From assembly GCF_024124825.1 (NCBI RefSeq), contig NZ_JAMXSS010000002.1, positions 1,054,001-1,118,000 of the forward strand: a DNA stretch of 64,000 bases. Direction: 5' to 3'. Under the pieces are notes generated by a model. It was not told where the DNA came from. It was given only the letters and a program-made list of their open reading frames with translations, and made no database searches. Position numbers and translations under genes: made by a program. Positions 7,945-17,645 of this stretch are shown piece by piece. How positions within the stretch are numbered: the stretch's first letter is position 1; every line of letters starts with the position of its first letter. This stretch comes from Arthrobacter sp. H16F315 (GTDB taxonomy: Bacteria; Actinomycetota; Actinomycetes; Actinomycetales; Micrococcaceae).

Positions 7945-10900
7945 GCATCGCGACCATGCTGCCGATGGGGGACCTCACCAACCCGGGCCAGATGCGCCTC
8001 GCCCTCGTCCAGGTGGTGAACTGGGGCACCTTCCATGGCGCCCACACCATGCATGTTGACCGCAACGGCACGCTGCTGACCGGCAATTCCGGCGTCGGCA
8101 AGTCCACATTGTTCGATGCGATGCTCAGGGTCTTTGATGCCAGGCCGCGCTCCAACGAAGCCGCCGCCCAGCGGGCGGGGGCGCCGTCGAAGACAAACGC
8201 ACCACGTTCACGTACATGCGCGGCAAGGTGGGTGACAAAGCCGTCGGGGAGGGCTCGGCCAGTGCTTTCCAGCGACCAGGCGCCACCTGGTCCGCCGTCG
8301 CCCTGACATTCGACAACGCCGCGGGCACCCGGGTGACGGTGTCGGCGCTGTTCGACCTGCCCCAAAACGGCACGGAGTCCAGCGTCGGCAGGTACTACCT
8401 GATCGACAACAGACCGTTGGACCTCGCGGCCATTGAGGGCATCGCGGAGAAACGCTTCACCAAGTCGGCGCTGGATGTGATCTTCCCCGACGCCCAGGTT
8501 TTCGATGTGCACAAGGCTTTTGCGGAACGCTTCCGGCGCCTGCTTGGGATCAATTCGGACCAGGCCCTGCCCCTGCTGCGCGTCATCCAGGCCGGCAAGG
8601 GCCTCGGCGGCAGCGTTAACACTTTTTTCCGTGACCAGGTCTTGGACGCACCCGCTACCCTCGCCGCGTCGGATGATGTGGTGGAGGAATTCAGCAACCT
8701 GATGTCCATCCGGCAGCGGCTTGAGGATGTCAGGCAACAGCGCGACCAGCTGGCCCCGGTCCCCGGCCTCAATAAGGAGTATGCCCAGTGCCTGCTCGAC
8801 GCTCACCGGCTGCGGGAGCTCGCCGGCGAAGAATTCGAGTCGTACCGGCAGCAGCTGGCCGTCACCGTGCGCGAGAAGACCCTCGTCCGGTTCAAGAACC
8901 TGGCTCAGGCGAAAGCCAGGGATCTCGGCGCCGAGCGCGGGGTCCGGGACGGCCAGGCCAAAGAGTTGCGCCAGCTTGAGGTGGATTACAACAACCAGGG
9001 CGGCAACGCGATCTCCGCGATTGAGCAGTCGCTCGACAACGCCCGCGTGGGGCTCAAACTGCGCCAGCAGGTGGAGGAATCGGCCCGCAAGACGCTGTCC
9101 GAGGCCGGACTGGAACTTCAGTGGACTGCGGCCGGCTGGGAGCAGGCCCACCAACACGCCGCCGCGCGTTCCGCCGAGCTGACGGGGGACGCCGAAATAC
9201 TGAAGGAACTGCGCTTCGAGGCGTTCGACGGCCACGCCGCCAGGAAGCGGGAACTCGCCGCGGCCCAGCAGGAACTGGTGTCACTCAAGACTCGCAAGTC
9301 CCTGCTGCCGCCGTCGAGCATTGAAAACCGCAGCGCGATCGCGGCCGCCACGGGCGTCCCCGAGGAGCAGATGCCGTTCGGCGGCGAACTGATCGACCTC
9401 ACCGAGGGACAGGAACGGTGGCGCCCGGCCGCCGAACGCGCGCTGCGCAGTCTGGCCACAACGCTGCTGGTTCCCGGCGAGCACTTCGCCGCCGTCACCC
9501 GCTACCTCAACGACCATTCCGTCCGCGGTGCGCTGCGCGCGGTCGACGTCTCCAAGCCCCTTCCCGGCGGTGCGCTGGCCGTCGAGGACGCGGCCGACGG
9601 CGATCTGCTCACCAAGCTGGACATCCTCGCCGTGGGTGCGGCAGCGGATGCGGGCGAGTGGATCCGGGAACGGATCGCCCTCGATTTCGCCTACCCGTGT
9701 GTTGAGGACCCGGACGAACTTGCCCGCCTGGACAAGGGCCTGAGCCTGGGCGGGGTGGTAAAGCGCAACCGCCACACCGTGGAAAAGGACGACCGCTTCG
9801 CATCCCGGCAGGACTATGTCCTCGGCTTCGACAACGCCGCCAAACTGGAGCTCGTGGCCGCACAGGTCCAGGACCTGCAGCAGGAACTGGCCAAGGCCGC
9901 AGAGCTCGCGCAAAGCCGGGAAGAATCGCACCAGGGGATGAGCCGGCAGCTCGAGGCCCTGCGCCGCGTCGCCGAGGACCACCGCCCCTGGGAGCAGGTC
10001 TCGGCCGTTGTCGCGGCGGACGAACTTGCCCGGATCGAGCAGCGGCTCAAGGACGCCCTCGCCGCGCAGGCGGACCTGGAACCGCTGCGCGCCAGCATCG
10101 AGGCGGCCCGGCACAAGCACCAGTCCAGCACCGAGGCCGCGGCCGTGCTGCAAAGCGAATACAAGGCCGTCGACGCGCAGCTTTCCAGCGCCGATTCGCT
10201 GCTGGATGCCGCGCGGGAACGCCTGCAGCAGTCGCCGCCGTCGGAGGCCACGGTCACGGCGCTGGAACCGTACTTCACCGATGCCGGCGATGTCCTGGAG
10301 ATGCATGAGCTGGACCACCTTGCCAACCAGGTCCGGACCCGCTTGCTCGGAGAGCTCCACGCTGCCGAATCCCGGGGGCAGGGGACCTCGGAGCGGCTCA
10401 CCCGGATCTTCGAGGGCTTTGTCCGCGAATGGGGAACCGCGATCTCCGTGGACCACGGCACCGCGATCGGGGCCGCGGGGGAGTTCGAGGCCCGCTATCA
10501 CGCTATTGTCAGCGACGGACTGCCCGCGCAGGAAGCCGAGTTCCGGCAGTTCTTCAACCAGCGCACGCATGAGTCCTTCAGCACCCTGCTGCACCTGCTG
10601 GATGAGGAGCGCCGCTCCATCACGAGCCGGATCCTGCCGCTGAACGGCATCCTCTCCGAGGTGAACTTCCACGAAGGCAGCTTCCTGGAACTCGATATCA
10701 AGCAGACCCTGCCGGCCACGGCGAAGCAGTTCAAGGACGCGATCCAGAACGCGCTCAAGGTCCGGCACAGCCGCCCGGGCAAGGCCGCCGCGCCTTCCGC
10801 CGGAACGCCCGGCGAGCCGGACGACGACGTTGAGCTCACCAGCCGCTACAAGTCGCTCGAAACGCTTGTGAAGCGGCTGGGTTCGCAGACCCCCGAGGAC

Positions 10901-11425
10901 CGGCGCTGGCGTGCCGAGGTGCTGGACGTCAGGGGCCACCTTTTTATCCAGTGCAAGGAGCACCGCGAGATCCAAGGCTCGCGTGCGGCGAAGGGCAGCG
11001 GTAAGAACCGCGCAGTGAAGACCGAGGTCTTTATGCACGCGGACACCGGCTCGATGTCCGGCGGCGAGCGGCAACGCTTCACCGCGTTCATTATGGCAGC
11101 GGCGCTGAGTTACCAGCTGGGCATCGCCGAGCAGGGCTTCACCACCTACGGCACGGTGATGATGGACGAAGCCTTTGTGCTCGCCTCGGAGGAATTTGCG
11201 GGCGCCGGCATCAAGGCGCTACATGAATTCGGCTTCCAGCTGCTCCTGGCCGCCCCGGAAAACGTGATCGACCTGTCCCGGCACCTCGGCTCGGTCACCG
11301 AGATCCTGCGGGACAAGCGCACTAACCGTTCCGGTGTGCTGACGGCGCCGGTGATTGCCCCGGGCCCTGGTTCCGAGGGTAAGTGGCGCTCCGAGGCAAA
11401 CCCGGTGGACATCGTCCTGCGCTGA
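7941..11425 (+). CDS. jetC: Wadjet protein JetC (MukB/MksB-like SMC ATPase), reading frame broken by 1-nt deletion
   Basis: GTG 7941 overlaps the jetB stop. The first frame carries the Walker A loop GNSGVGKST (residues 48-56), then runs out of frame near 8177-8181. Adding one G to that G5 run restores [20 protein letters not shown], which continues unbroken to 11425 for about 1,160 residues. The second frame contains long coiled-coil helices (about 230-330 and 540-660), a hinge-like region between them, the ABC signature [10 protein letters not shown] and the Walker B VMMDEAF. This is the loop-extruding motor of the complex. The shift separates Walker A from the rest, so as written no working ATPase is made; a sequencing error is the likelier cause. 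Confidence 0.87.
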
Positions 11426-11447
11426 CGGCACAGTGCCCGTGCCGGTG

Positions 11448-11942
11448 CTACGCTTCCTGGACCCGCTCCAGGAACTGGGCGGTGCGTGCCGCCAGCCCGC
11501 CTATCTGCCGCAGCACGACGGCGGCCGGGTCCGGGTTGATTTCATTGGCCGGAGGTTCAACCCGCACGTTGCGGCAGCATCCGAAATCGGCGCAGATCAG
11601 CGTGCCCACGGTGTTTCCGTTGCGGCCGGACTGCCCGGCCCGCTTGGCCACCCACAGCAGGACATCGTCCTTGGAGAAGATGTCGCGGCACAGCTCGCAC
11701 AGCACTGATCGGTTCTTCTTGGGCCCGCCTTCGGGGTCGCGAAACATGATTCCGGCGGGACCCTGAGGGCCCGGCAGCACCAGATAGCCACGCAGCGGCA
11801 TCTTCCCGTCGCGCCAGCCCAGAAAGTCGAGGCTCTCCCAGTCGAGGGCATCGAAGTTCCGGGGCAGATTGAGTTTCGAGGCTTCTGACCGGCTTGCGTT
11901 GATAAAGGACGAGCGGATCTGCTGCGCAGTGATTTTTTGCAT
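11448..11942 (-). CDS. FBP-domain protein with FusB-like treble-clef zinc finger
   Basis: The 164-residue protein starts at ATG 11942 (MQKITAQQIRSSFINASRSE); the longer in-frame start at 12146 encodes a Pro/Arg-rich leader that looks non-coding. Known FBP-domain proteins have an N-terminal four-helix region and a C-terminal treble clef. Here the cysteines are CELC near 99-102 and, after RNGNTVGTLICADFGCC, a second pair. FusB-type homologues bind EF-G and relieve fusidic acid, so a ribosome-linked role is possible but only inferred. It lies where jetD would be expected but is on the opposite strand, converging on jetC with a 22-bp gap. Confidence 0.75.
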   Translation of the reverse strand: MQKITAQQIRSSFINASRSEASKLNLPRNFDALDWESLDFLGWRDGKMPLRGYLVLPGPQGPAGIMFRDPEGGPKKNRSVLCELCRDIFSKDDVLLWVAKRAGQSGRNGNTVGTLICADFGCCRNVRVEPPANEINPDPAAVVLRQIGGLAARTAQFLERVQEA

Positions 11943-12054
11943 GTTGGAAACTTTCGGAGTCGGGTGGTCCGGTCCGGCCAAGGTGCGCCGGGACGGAAGG
12001 CAGGCAGGCGTTTGCCAGCCTGCGACTCCGGTTTGAACCGGGGCTGCCGCGGTA

Positions 12055-12168
12055 TCAGACCGCAGCGGTACCCGATTGTCGGGGAAGGGCTGGCGACTGT
12101 GCGGGCGCGTAGCAGGCCAGAGCGGCCACCCCGCCAACCGTGGCAACAGTCATCATGTGGATGCCCAT
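12055..12168 (-). CDS. Possible small hydrophobic peptide
   Basis: A 37-codon frame starts at ATG 12168 behind AGGGAAGTGAGC (good Shine-Dalgarno, spacing about 8). It encodes MGIHMMTVATVGGVAALACY followed by a Pro/Ser tail, one short hydrophobic segment. It lies upstream of the FBP-domain gene on the same strand. No family is recognised. The ribosome-binding site is its only real support. Confidence 0.3.
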   Translation of the reverse strand: MGIHMMTVATVGGVAALACYAPAQSPALPRQSGTAAV

Positions 12169-12338
12169 GCTCACTTCCCTGATAGATCGCAGCCAATAGT
12201 TTTGGCGCCGGTGCCGATTCCCCCGCGCGGCCCATCCTCGCAAACACCCGGATTCCTGTCCAGTTTTCGGGCCCCGCTCCAGCCGGAAACCACATCAGGG
12301 TAATTAAGTTATGCAAACCTTGCGTAATTAATTCAAAG

Positions 12339-12357
12339 ATAGGCTAGCCTTACTTAG
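12339..12357 (+). promoter_or_regulatory. DtxR/IdeR-like iron box
   Basis: The 19-mer ATAGGCTAGCCTTACTTAG matches 14 of 19 positions of the DtxR/IdeR consensus as I recall it (TTAGGTTAGCCTAACCTAA). The core GGCTAGCC is a perfect palindrome. It lies 28 bp before the GTG of the siderophore-binding lipoprotein, in AT-rich DNA likely to hold the promoter. Iron-loaded DtxR/IdeR would block transcription of the uptake operon. This is inferred from motif and context. Confidence 0.7.
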
Positions 12358-12384
12358 GTTCACTTCACTTACCTAAGGAGTTCC

Positions 12385-13479
12385 GTGGCTTTCGCAGTCT
12401 TCCCGGCTACCATCAGCCGTACCATCGGCCGCCCCCTCCGCGCGACAGCCGTGCTCCTGGCCGCCGTCGGCTTGGTCCTGACCGGGTGCTCCACCGGACC
12501 GGCCGCCACAACAGCGGAGGCCTCCGCGCAGTCGGCCGGCGCCGCTTTCCCGGTGACCATCAAGCACGCCTTCGGCGAGACCACCATCAAGGAACAGCCG
12601 CAGCGCGTCGTCACGGTTTCCTGGGTCAACGACGACGTCGCCCTGGCCCTCGGCGTAGTCCCGGCAGGAGTGCCCAAGAACGAATGGGGCGGCAACGCCC
12701 AGGGGTCCACGCCGTGGAAGGACGCGGCGCTGAACAAGCTCGGCGCCGGGTTCGGCTCGGCGAAGGCTCCCGCGCAGTACTCCGAGGCGGACGGCATCAA
12801 CTTCACCGAGATCGCCAAGCTCAACCCGGACGTTATCCTCGGCGCCTATTCGGGCCTGACCGCGGAGGACTACAAGAAGCTCAGCGAGATCGCGCCGGTC
12901 GTGGCCCAGCCGGAGGTCGCTTACGGCACGTCGTGGCAGGATTCCACGGCCATCATCGGCAAGGCGCTCGGTAAGGAGGCGGAAGCCACTGAGCTCATCG
13001 CCGACACCGAGGCCACCATCCAGGCCAAGGCCTCCCAATACCCGCAGCTGGCCGGCAAGAGCTTCATCTACGGCAACCTGGAGCCGGCCAAGGGCGACGG
13101 CGTCAACGTCTACACCGCCAACGACAACCGCCCCCGATTCCTCAGCGAGATCGGCATGAAGCTGGCCCCCGTGGTGGCGGACAATACCCAGGGTTCCAAG
13201 GAGTTCTTCATCCCGTGGTCCGCGGAGAAAGCCAACGAACTCACGTCCGACCTTTTTGTGACCTGGGTCCCGGACGCGCAAACCGCCGAATCGATCAAAA
13301 CTGACCCGTTGCTCGGCCAGATCCCGGCCATCAAGAGCGGTGCCCTGGTCGCGGACTCGGATAACACGCTAACGCTGTCCATCTCCGCGTCATCTCCGCT
13401 GAGCCTGCCCTGGGCCCTCGACACCTTCCTGCCGCAGCTGGCGACGGCAGCCGGCAAAGCCGCTGCCCCGGTGAAGTAG
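12385..13479 (+). CDS. Iron-siderophore ABC transporter, substrate-binding lipoprotein
   Basis: The 364-residue protein starts at GTG 12385, preceded by TAAGGAG. It has a signal peptide with basic stretch and hydrophobic core ending in the lipobox LTGC (Cys near 34), so the mature protein is lipid-anchored outside the membrane. The body is a FepB/FecB-type cluster A-II binding fold: ITIKHAFGETTI-like strand, QRVVTVSWVNDDVALALG, then NPDVILGAYSGL and a C-terminal lobe with ETNELTSDLFVTWV-like sequence. It hands ferric siderophore to the two permeases encoded next. The iron box upstream supports iron control. Confidence 0.93.
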   Translation: MAFAVFPATISRTIGRPLRATAVLLAAVGLVLTGCSTGPAATTAEASAQSAGAAFPVTIKHAFGETTIKEQPQRVVTVSWVNDDVALALGVVPAGVPKNEWGGNAQGSTPWKDAALNKLGAGFGSAKAPAQYSEADGINFTEIAKLNPDVILGAYSGLTAEDYKKLSEIAPVVAQPEVAYGTSWQDSTAIIGKALGKEAEATELIADTEATIQAKASQYPQLAGKSFIYGNLEPAKGDGVNVYTANDNRPRFLSEIGMKLAPVVADNTQGSKEFFIPWSAEKANELTSDLFVTWVPDAQTAESIKTDPLLGQIPAIKSGALVADSDNTLTLSISASSPLSLPWALDTFLPQLATAAGKAAAPVK

Positions 13480-13489
13480 GCAGCGTTCC

Positions 13490-14563
13490 TTGAGCCAACT
13501 TACGACGACGGCGGCCAGCACCGCCGCCCGGCCCGCCCCGGAGACACTTACGGCTCCGGACCGGACCGTCCGGGGCCCGCAGGCGCTCTGGTTGCTGGCC
13601 GCCGTCGGCGTGCTGGTGCTCGTGGCCGCGGCGTCGCTCGGCATCGGGGCCCGCGGCCTGACCCTCGAGACCGTCTGGCAGGCAATGACCCAATTCGATC
13701 CGGCCAGCGGTGACCACGCAGTGGTGCTCGCCCGGGTTCCGCGGACCGCACTCGGGTTGCTGGCCGGCAGCGCCCTCGGGCTCGCCGGCGCGGCAATGCA
13801 GGGAGTGGCCCGCAACCCCCTGGCGGACCCGGGGATCATCGGCATCAATGCCGGCGCCGCGTTGGCCGTCGTCACGGGAATCTACGTCTTCGGTGTCTCC
13901 TCTCTGGCTGGATATATCTGGTTCGCGTTCCTTGGCGCGGCGGGTGCCGCCGTCGTGGTCTACCTGATCGCCGCACTCGGCAGGGGCGGCGCGACGCCGG
14001 TGAAGCTCGCCCTTGCCGGCGCGGCCCTGAGCGCGGGACTTTTCTCGCTCATGAACGTCATCCTGGTCTCCAGCCGGGACACCCTGGACCGCTTCAGGTT
14101 CTGGCAGGTTGGCGGGATCGCCGGGCGGGACTGGTCCCTTATCCTCCCTGCCCTGCCGTTCCTGCTGCTGGGTGCCGCGATTGTGCTCTGCACGGGCCGG
14201 ATCCTCAACAATCTGGCCCTCGGCGACGACCTCGCCCGCGGCCTGGGCCAGCGTGTTGGGCTGACCCGCGGCATCACGGCGCTCGGCATCGTCCTGCTCT
14301 GCGGCGCTGCCACGGCACTGGCCGGCCCGATTGGCTTCGTGGGTCTTGTCATTCCGCACGCTGTCCGCTTCCTCACCGGTCCCGACTACCGTTGGATCCT
14401 GCCCTTTTCCCTGGTCCTGGCTCCGGCGCTGCTGCTGGTCGCCGACGTGATCGGCCGCGTGATCCTGCTTCCGGGCGAAGTCCCCGCCGGGATCATGACC
14501 GCGCTCGTCGGCGCGCCGGTGTTCGTCTGGCTGGTAAGACGCGGCAAGGGGGCGGGACTATGA
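13490..14563 (+). CDS. Iron-siderophore ABC transporter permease (FecCD family), first subunit
   Basis: The 357-residue polytopic protein starts at TTG 13490, eleven bases after the lipoprotein stop. The predicted fold is the ten-helix BtuC/FecD type: VVLARVPRTALGLLAGSALG, then GAAMQGVARNPLADPGIIG (the conserved motif near helix 2) and GFVGLVIPHAVRFLTGPDYR near the C-terminus, the cytoplasmic loop that docks the ATPase. It forms a heterodimer with the product of the next gene, whose ATG overlaps this stop. The TTG start is weakly supported; no in-frame ATG is available near it. Confidence 0.92.
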   Translation: MSQLTTTAASTAARPAPETLTAPDRTVRGPQALWLLAAVGVLVLVAAASLGIGARGLTLETVWQAMTQFDPASGDHAVVLARVPRTALGLLAGSALGLAGAAMQGVARNPLADPGIIGINAGAALAVVTGIYVFGVSSLAGYIWFAFLGAAGAAVVVYLIAALGRGGATPVKLALAGAALSAGLFSLMNVILVSSRDTLDRFRFWQVGGIAGRDWSLILPALPFLLLGAAIVLCTGRILNNLALGDDLARGLGQRVGLTRGITALGIVLLCGAATALAGPIGFVGLVIPHAVRFLTGPDYRWILPFSLVLAPALLLVADVIGRVILLPGEVPAGIMTALVGAPVFVWLVRRGKGAGL

Positions 14564-15663
14564 GGGAATCCGCCGCCGAGTTGGCCCTTCGCGGCAATGA
14601 TCCGCACAAACTTTGGCCTTATCTGCCAACTCGCGGGAGTGTGCTCGGCCGGACCACCGGCCTGGCCTTGGCCGTCGCGGTGCTCTTCGCAGCCAACGTG
14701 CTGCTTGGCAGCTACACCGTCACTATCCCCGACTTCGTCAGGATCCTGGGCGCGCACCTCATTGGCGGCGAGAAGATCCCCGGCGCCACTTTCATCGTGA
14801 TGGAGCACAAGCTGCCGCGCGCCGTTGTGGGGACGCTGGTCGGCGCGGCCTTCGGACTCTCCGGCGCGCTGTTCCAGACCATGCTCCGCAATCCCCTGGC
14901 CAGCCCTGACGTCATTGGCATCAGCTACGGAGCCAGCGCCGCGGCTGTGGCGGCCATTGTGGTCTTCGGCGCATCCGGTGCCGCCGTCTCGGGCGCCGCA
15001 TTCGCCGGGGCGCTGGGTGTGGCAGTCCTTATCTACGCCATCTCCCGCAGCGGATCCCTCGGTTCCGGCGGACGCCGGGGCGACGCCGCGGGGGGCCGGC
15101 TGATCCTGGCAGGAGTGGGTATCGCCGCAGCCCTTCACGCCATGGTCAGTTTCCTCATGACCAGAGCGGACATCCGCACCGCCGCCGACGTCCTGATTTG
15201 GCTCAACGGCTCCCTCAACTCCGCGAACTGGGACCGGGCCGGAGTCCTCGGCCTCGCACTGATCGTCCTGGTTCCTGGCGTCGGGCTCCTCGCCGGTCCG
15301 CTGCGCATCCTCGAACTGGGCGACGATACCGCCGCCGGCCTCGGTGTCCGGGTGGGGGCGGTCCGGCTGGCGGTTGTAGTGGTCGCCGTCGCACTCGCGG
15401 CAGCGGCCACTGCAGCCGCCGGGCCGGTGGCGTTCGTCGCCGTCCTCGCCGGACCAATCTCGCGCCGGTTCGTCCGCGCGGCGAGCCTGCCGGCCTCGGC
15501 CCTGGCCGGGGTGGTGATCGTCCTGGCCGCCGACTACTTCGCCACCAACATGGCACCGCTGCTGCTGGGCGGCACCGTCCTGCCCGTCGGGGTGGTGACC
15601 GGTGCCCTGGGTGCCCCGTTCCTGCTCTGGCTGCTCGTCACCTCCAACCGAAAGGATGCCTGA
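14560..15663 (+). CDS. Iron-siderophore ABC transporter permease (FecCD family), second subunit
   Basis: The 367-residue permease starts at ATG 14560, overlapping the TGA of the first permease (ATGA), which indicates translational coupling. The same family landmarks recur: HKLPRAVVGTLVGAAFGLSG, FQTMLRNPLASPDVIGISYG and GPVAFVAVLAGPISRRFV. A longer upstream frame exists from 14392 but lies wholly within the preceding gene. The N-terminal ~30 residues are cytoplasmic. Together the two permeases form the transmembrane channel of an importer for a ferric siderophore whose identity cannot be read from sequence. Confidence 0.92.
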   Translation: MRESAAELALRGNDPHKLWPYLPTRGSVLGRTTGLALAVAVLFAANVLLGSYTVTIPDFVRILGAHLIGGEKIPGATFIVMEHKLPRAVVGTLVGAAFGLSGALFQTMLRNPLASPDVIGISYGASAAAVAAIVVFGASGAAVSGAAFAGALGVAVLIYAISRSGSLGSGGRRGDAAGGRLILAGVGIAAALHAMVSFLMTRADIRTAADVLIWLNGSLNSANWDRAGVLGLALIVLVPGVGLLAGPLRILELGDDTAAGLGVRVGAVRLAVVVVAVALAAAATAAAGPVAFVAVLAGPISRRFVRAASLPASALAGVVIVLAADYFATNMAPLLLGGTVLPVGVVTGALGAPFLLWLLVTSNRKDA

Positions 15664-15664
15664 G

Positions 15665-16501
15665 ATGGCAACTCTTCAGACCTCCGGCCTGACGCTGAAA
15701 TACGATCAGCGGACCGTGATCGAGGGACTCAGCACGGAAATCCCCGAGGGCAGGGTGACCATGATTGTCGGCGCCAACGCGTGCGGAAAATCCACCCTGC
15801 TCCGCGGCCTGGCCCGGCTGCTCAAACCCGCGGCCGGAACGGTCACCCTGGACGGGCGGGACATCCACCGCCGCCGCGCCCGCGAGGTGGCGCGCACCTT
15901 GGGGCTGCTTCCACAGCACCCGACAGCACCGGCGGGCATCACCGTCCGGGACCTCGTGGGCCGCGGCCGCTATCCGCACCAGGGATTCTTCCGGTCCGGG
16001 GCGACCGCGGGCTCGGTGGATGACGAGCGCGCCGTGCAGCAGGCGATGGCTGCCACTGAAACGCTGGAACTCGCCGGGCGCAACGTGGACGAACTTTCCG
16101 GCGGGCAGCGGCAGCGGGTGTGGATCGCGATGGCCCTGGCCCAGGAAACCGAAGTGCTGTTGCTGGATGAGCCCACCACCTACCTGGACCTCACCCACCA
16201 GGTGGAGGTCCTGGACCTCATCACGGACCTCAACCGCCGGCGCGGAACAACCGTGGCGATCGTGCTGCACGACCTCAACCTCGCCGCACGGTACGCGGAC
16301 CACATCATCGCCATGAAGGACGGACGGATCGTGGCCGAAGGCGCCGCCCGGGCGGTGGTCACCGAGGAACTGGTGCGCGAGGTGTTCGGCCTGGCGTCCA
16401 GGGTGCTCCCGGACCCGGTGTCCGGCGCTCCCCTGATCATCCCGCTGGGCCGCCATCATGCCAGTTTCCCGCACACTACGACCCCGGAGCTGGTCCCGTG
16501 A
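15665..16501 (+). CDS. Iron-siderophore ABC transporter ATP-binding protein (FepC type)
   Basis: The 278-residue ATPase starts at ATG 15665, directly behind the preceding stop and nine bases after GAAAGG. Walker A is GANACGKST, a Q-loop follows in LGLLPQHP, the ABC signature is LSGGQRQR, Walker B is VLLLDEP, and the H-loop is IVLHDLN. The helical domain holds GRGRYPHQGFF, typical of FepC/FhuC proteins. Two copies power the permease pair. Its last codon overlaps the GTG of the siderophore-interacting protein, keeping the five genes as one transcript. Confidence 0.94.
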   Translation: MATLQTSGLTLKYDQRTVIEGLSTEIPEGRVTMIVGANACGKSTLLRGLARLLKPAAGTVTLDGRDIHRRRAREVARTLGLLPQHPTAPAGITVRDLVGRGRYPHQGFFRSGATAGSVDDERAVQQAMAATETLELAGRNVDELSGGQRQRVWIAMALAQETEVLLLDEPTTYLDLTHQVEVLDLITDLNRRRGTTVAIVLHDLNLAARYADHIIAMKDGRIVAEGAARAVVTEELVREVFGLASRVLPDPVSGAPLIIPLGRHHASFPHTTTPELVP

Positions 16502-17578
16502 CTGCAATGAACCCCACCCCGGCCCGTAACCGGGCCGGCCTCAAGACCCTACGCGCCACCGAACCCATAACCCTTGCCTTCGAAGTCCAGGTCACGGCGG
16601 TCCAGCAACTCGGGCCCAACTTCCGGCGGGTCACGTTGGGCGGCTATTCGCTGCGGGACTTTGGCGTCCATGGCAGCACCCTGGACCTGCGCGTCAAACT
16701 TATGATTCCGTCGTTGGACGCGGATGGCACCGCGTTGCCGCTGCCGGAGTTCCGGAGGGAGCAGGCCGGCTGGTACCGCGCGTGGCTGGCCATGGATCCT
16801 GCGACCCGCGGCTCCATGCGCACCTACACCGTCCGGAAGGAACGCTTGGATGCCGTCTATCCGGAACTCGACGTCGACTTCGTCCTGCACTTTGACGATG
16901 CCGGCCACGGAGGACCGGCGGCCAACTGGGCGCTGAACGCCAAGCCGGGGGACACCCTGACCGTGATCGGACCAAACAACCGGGCTGCGCACTGCGTCAC
17001 CGCGGAAACGTACTCCGGGATCGAATGGCGGCCGGGCCTGGCCCAGCGGGTCCTGCTGGCAGGAGACGAGACGGCAGTGCCTGCCATCAGCGCCATTCTG
17101 GAGAGCCTGCCGCCGAATGTTAGCGGGCACGCGATTCTCGAGGTTCCGGAGGCCGGGGACTTCCAGGTCATCACCACAGCCGCCGACGTCGAGATCACCT
17201 GGCTTGCGCGCGGCGCGGCGATCGGCCGGTCGCGTCCGCGCGGCGAATTGCTGCAGGAGGCGGTCCGGGCCGCCGTCACCCTCCCCGGCTGGGTCTGGCT
17301 TGGGTCCTCCCGTGAGCCTGCTGCCGGCCCCGAGCCCGAGGATGTCGACGTGGACCAGGACATTCTGTGGGAAACGCCCGCACGGATGGATGCCGCGGCG
17401 ATCAGCGCCAGCAGGAACCCGGCCAAGCCCGCGGGGGGCGATGCCGTTCTATGCCTGGATCGCCGGTGAAGCCGGGGCAGTCAAGGAGCTGCGCCGGTAC
17501 CTGGTGCGGGACGTCGGGATCGACCGGAAGCAGGTGTCGTTTATGGGCTACTGGCGGCAGGGCAAGGCCGAGCTCTAA
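16498..17578 (+). CDS. Siderophore-interacting protein (SIP, flavin ferric-siderophore reductase), frame broken by 1-nt insertion
   Basis: GTG 16498 overlaps the ATPase stop. The first frame shows the FAD-binding barrel with RTYTVRKE and the NAD(P)H-binding [10 protein letters not shown], and ends early at 17469. After the G6 run at 17433-17438 the next frame gives the family C-terminus [20 protein letters not shown] and [12 protein letters not shown], ending at 17578. Removing one G joins the two, for about 359 residues. The enzyme reduces Fe(III)-siderophore in the cytoplasm to release iron, the last step of this operon's pathway. As written the protein loses its C-terminal NAD-domain end; a sequence error is likely. 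Confidence 0.88.
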
Positions 17579-17645
17579 CCCGGAGAGCCCCTGCCGTTTA
17601 CCTTGTTGTCCCCTGCCGGCCCGTTGGGTTGGCTACCGTGGCGCC

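Noticed and set aside
9281..11074. 597-residue open frame on the minus strand inside jetC
   Set aside because: It is a high-G+C shadow frame: composition is Gly/Arg/Leu-rich with no domain, and the plus strand encodes conserved SMC motifs.
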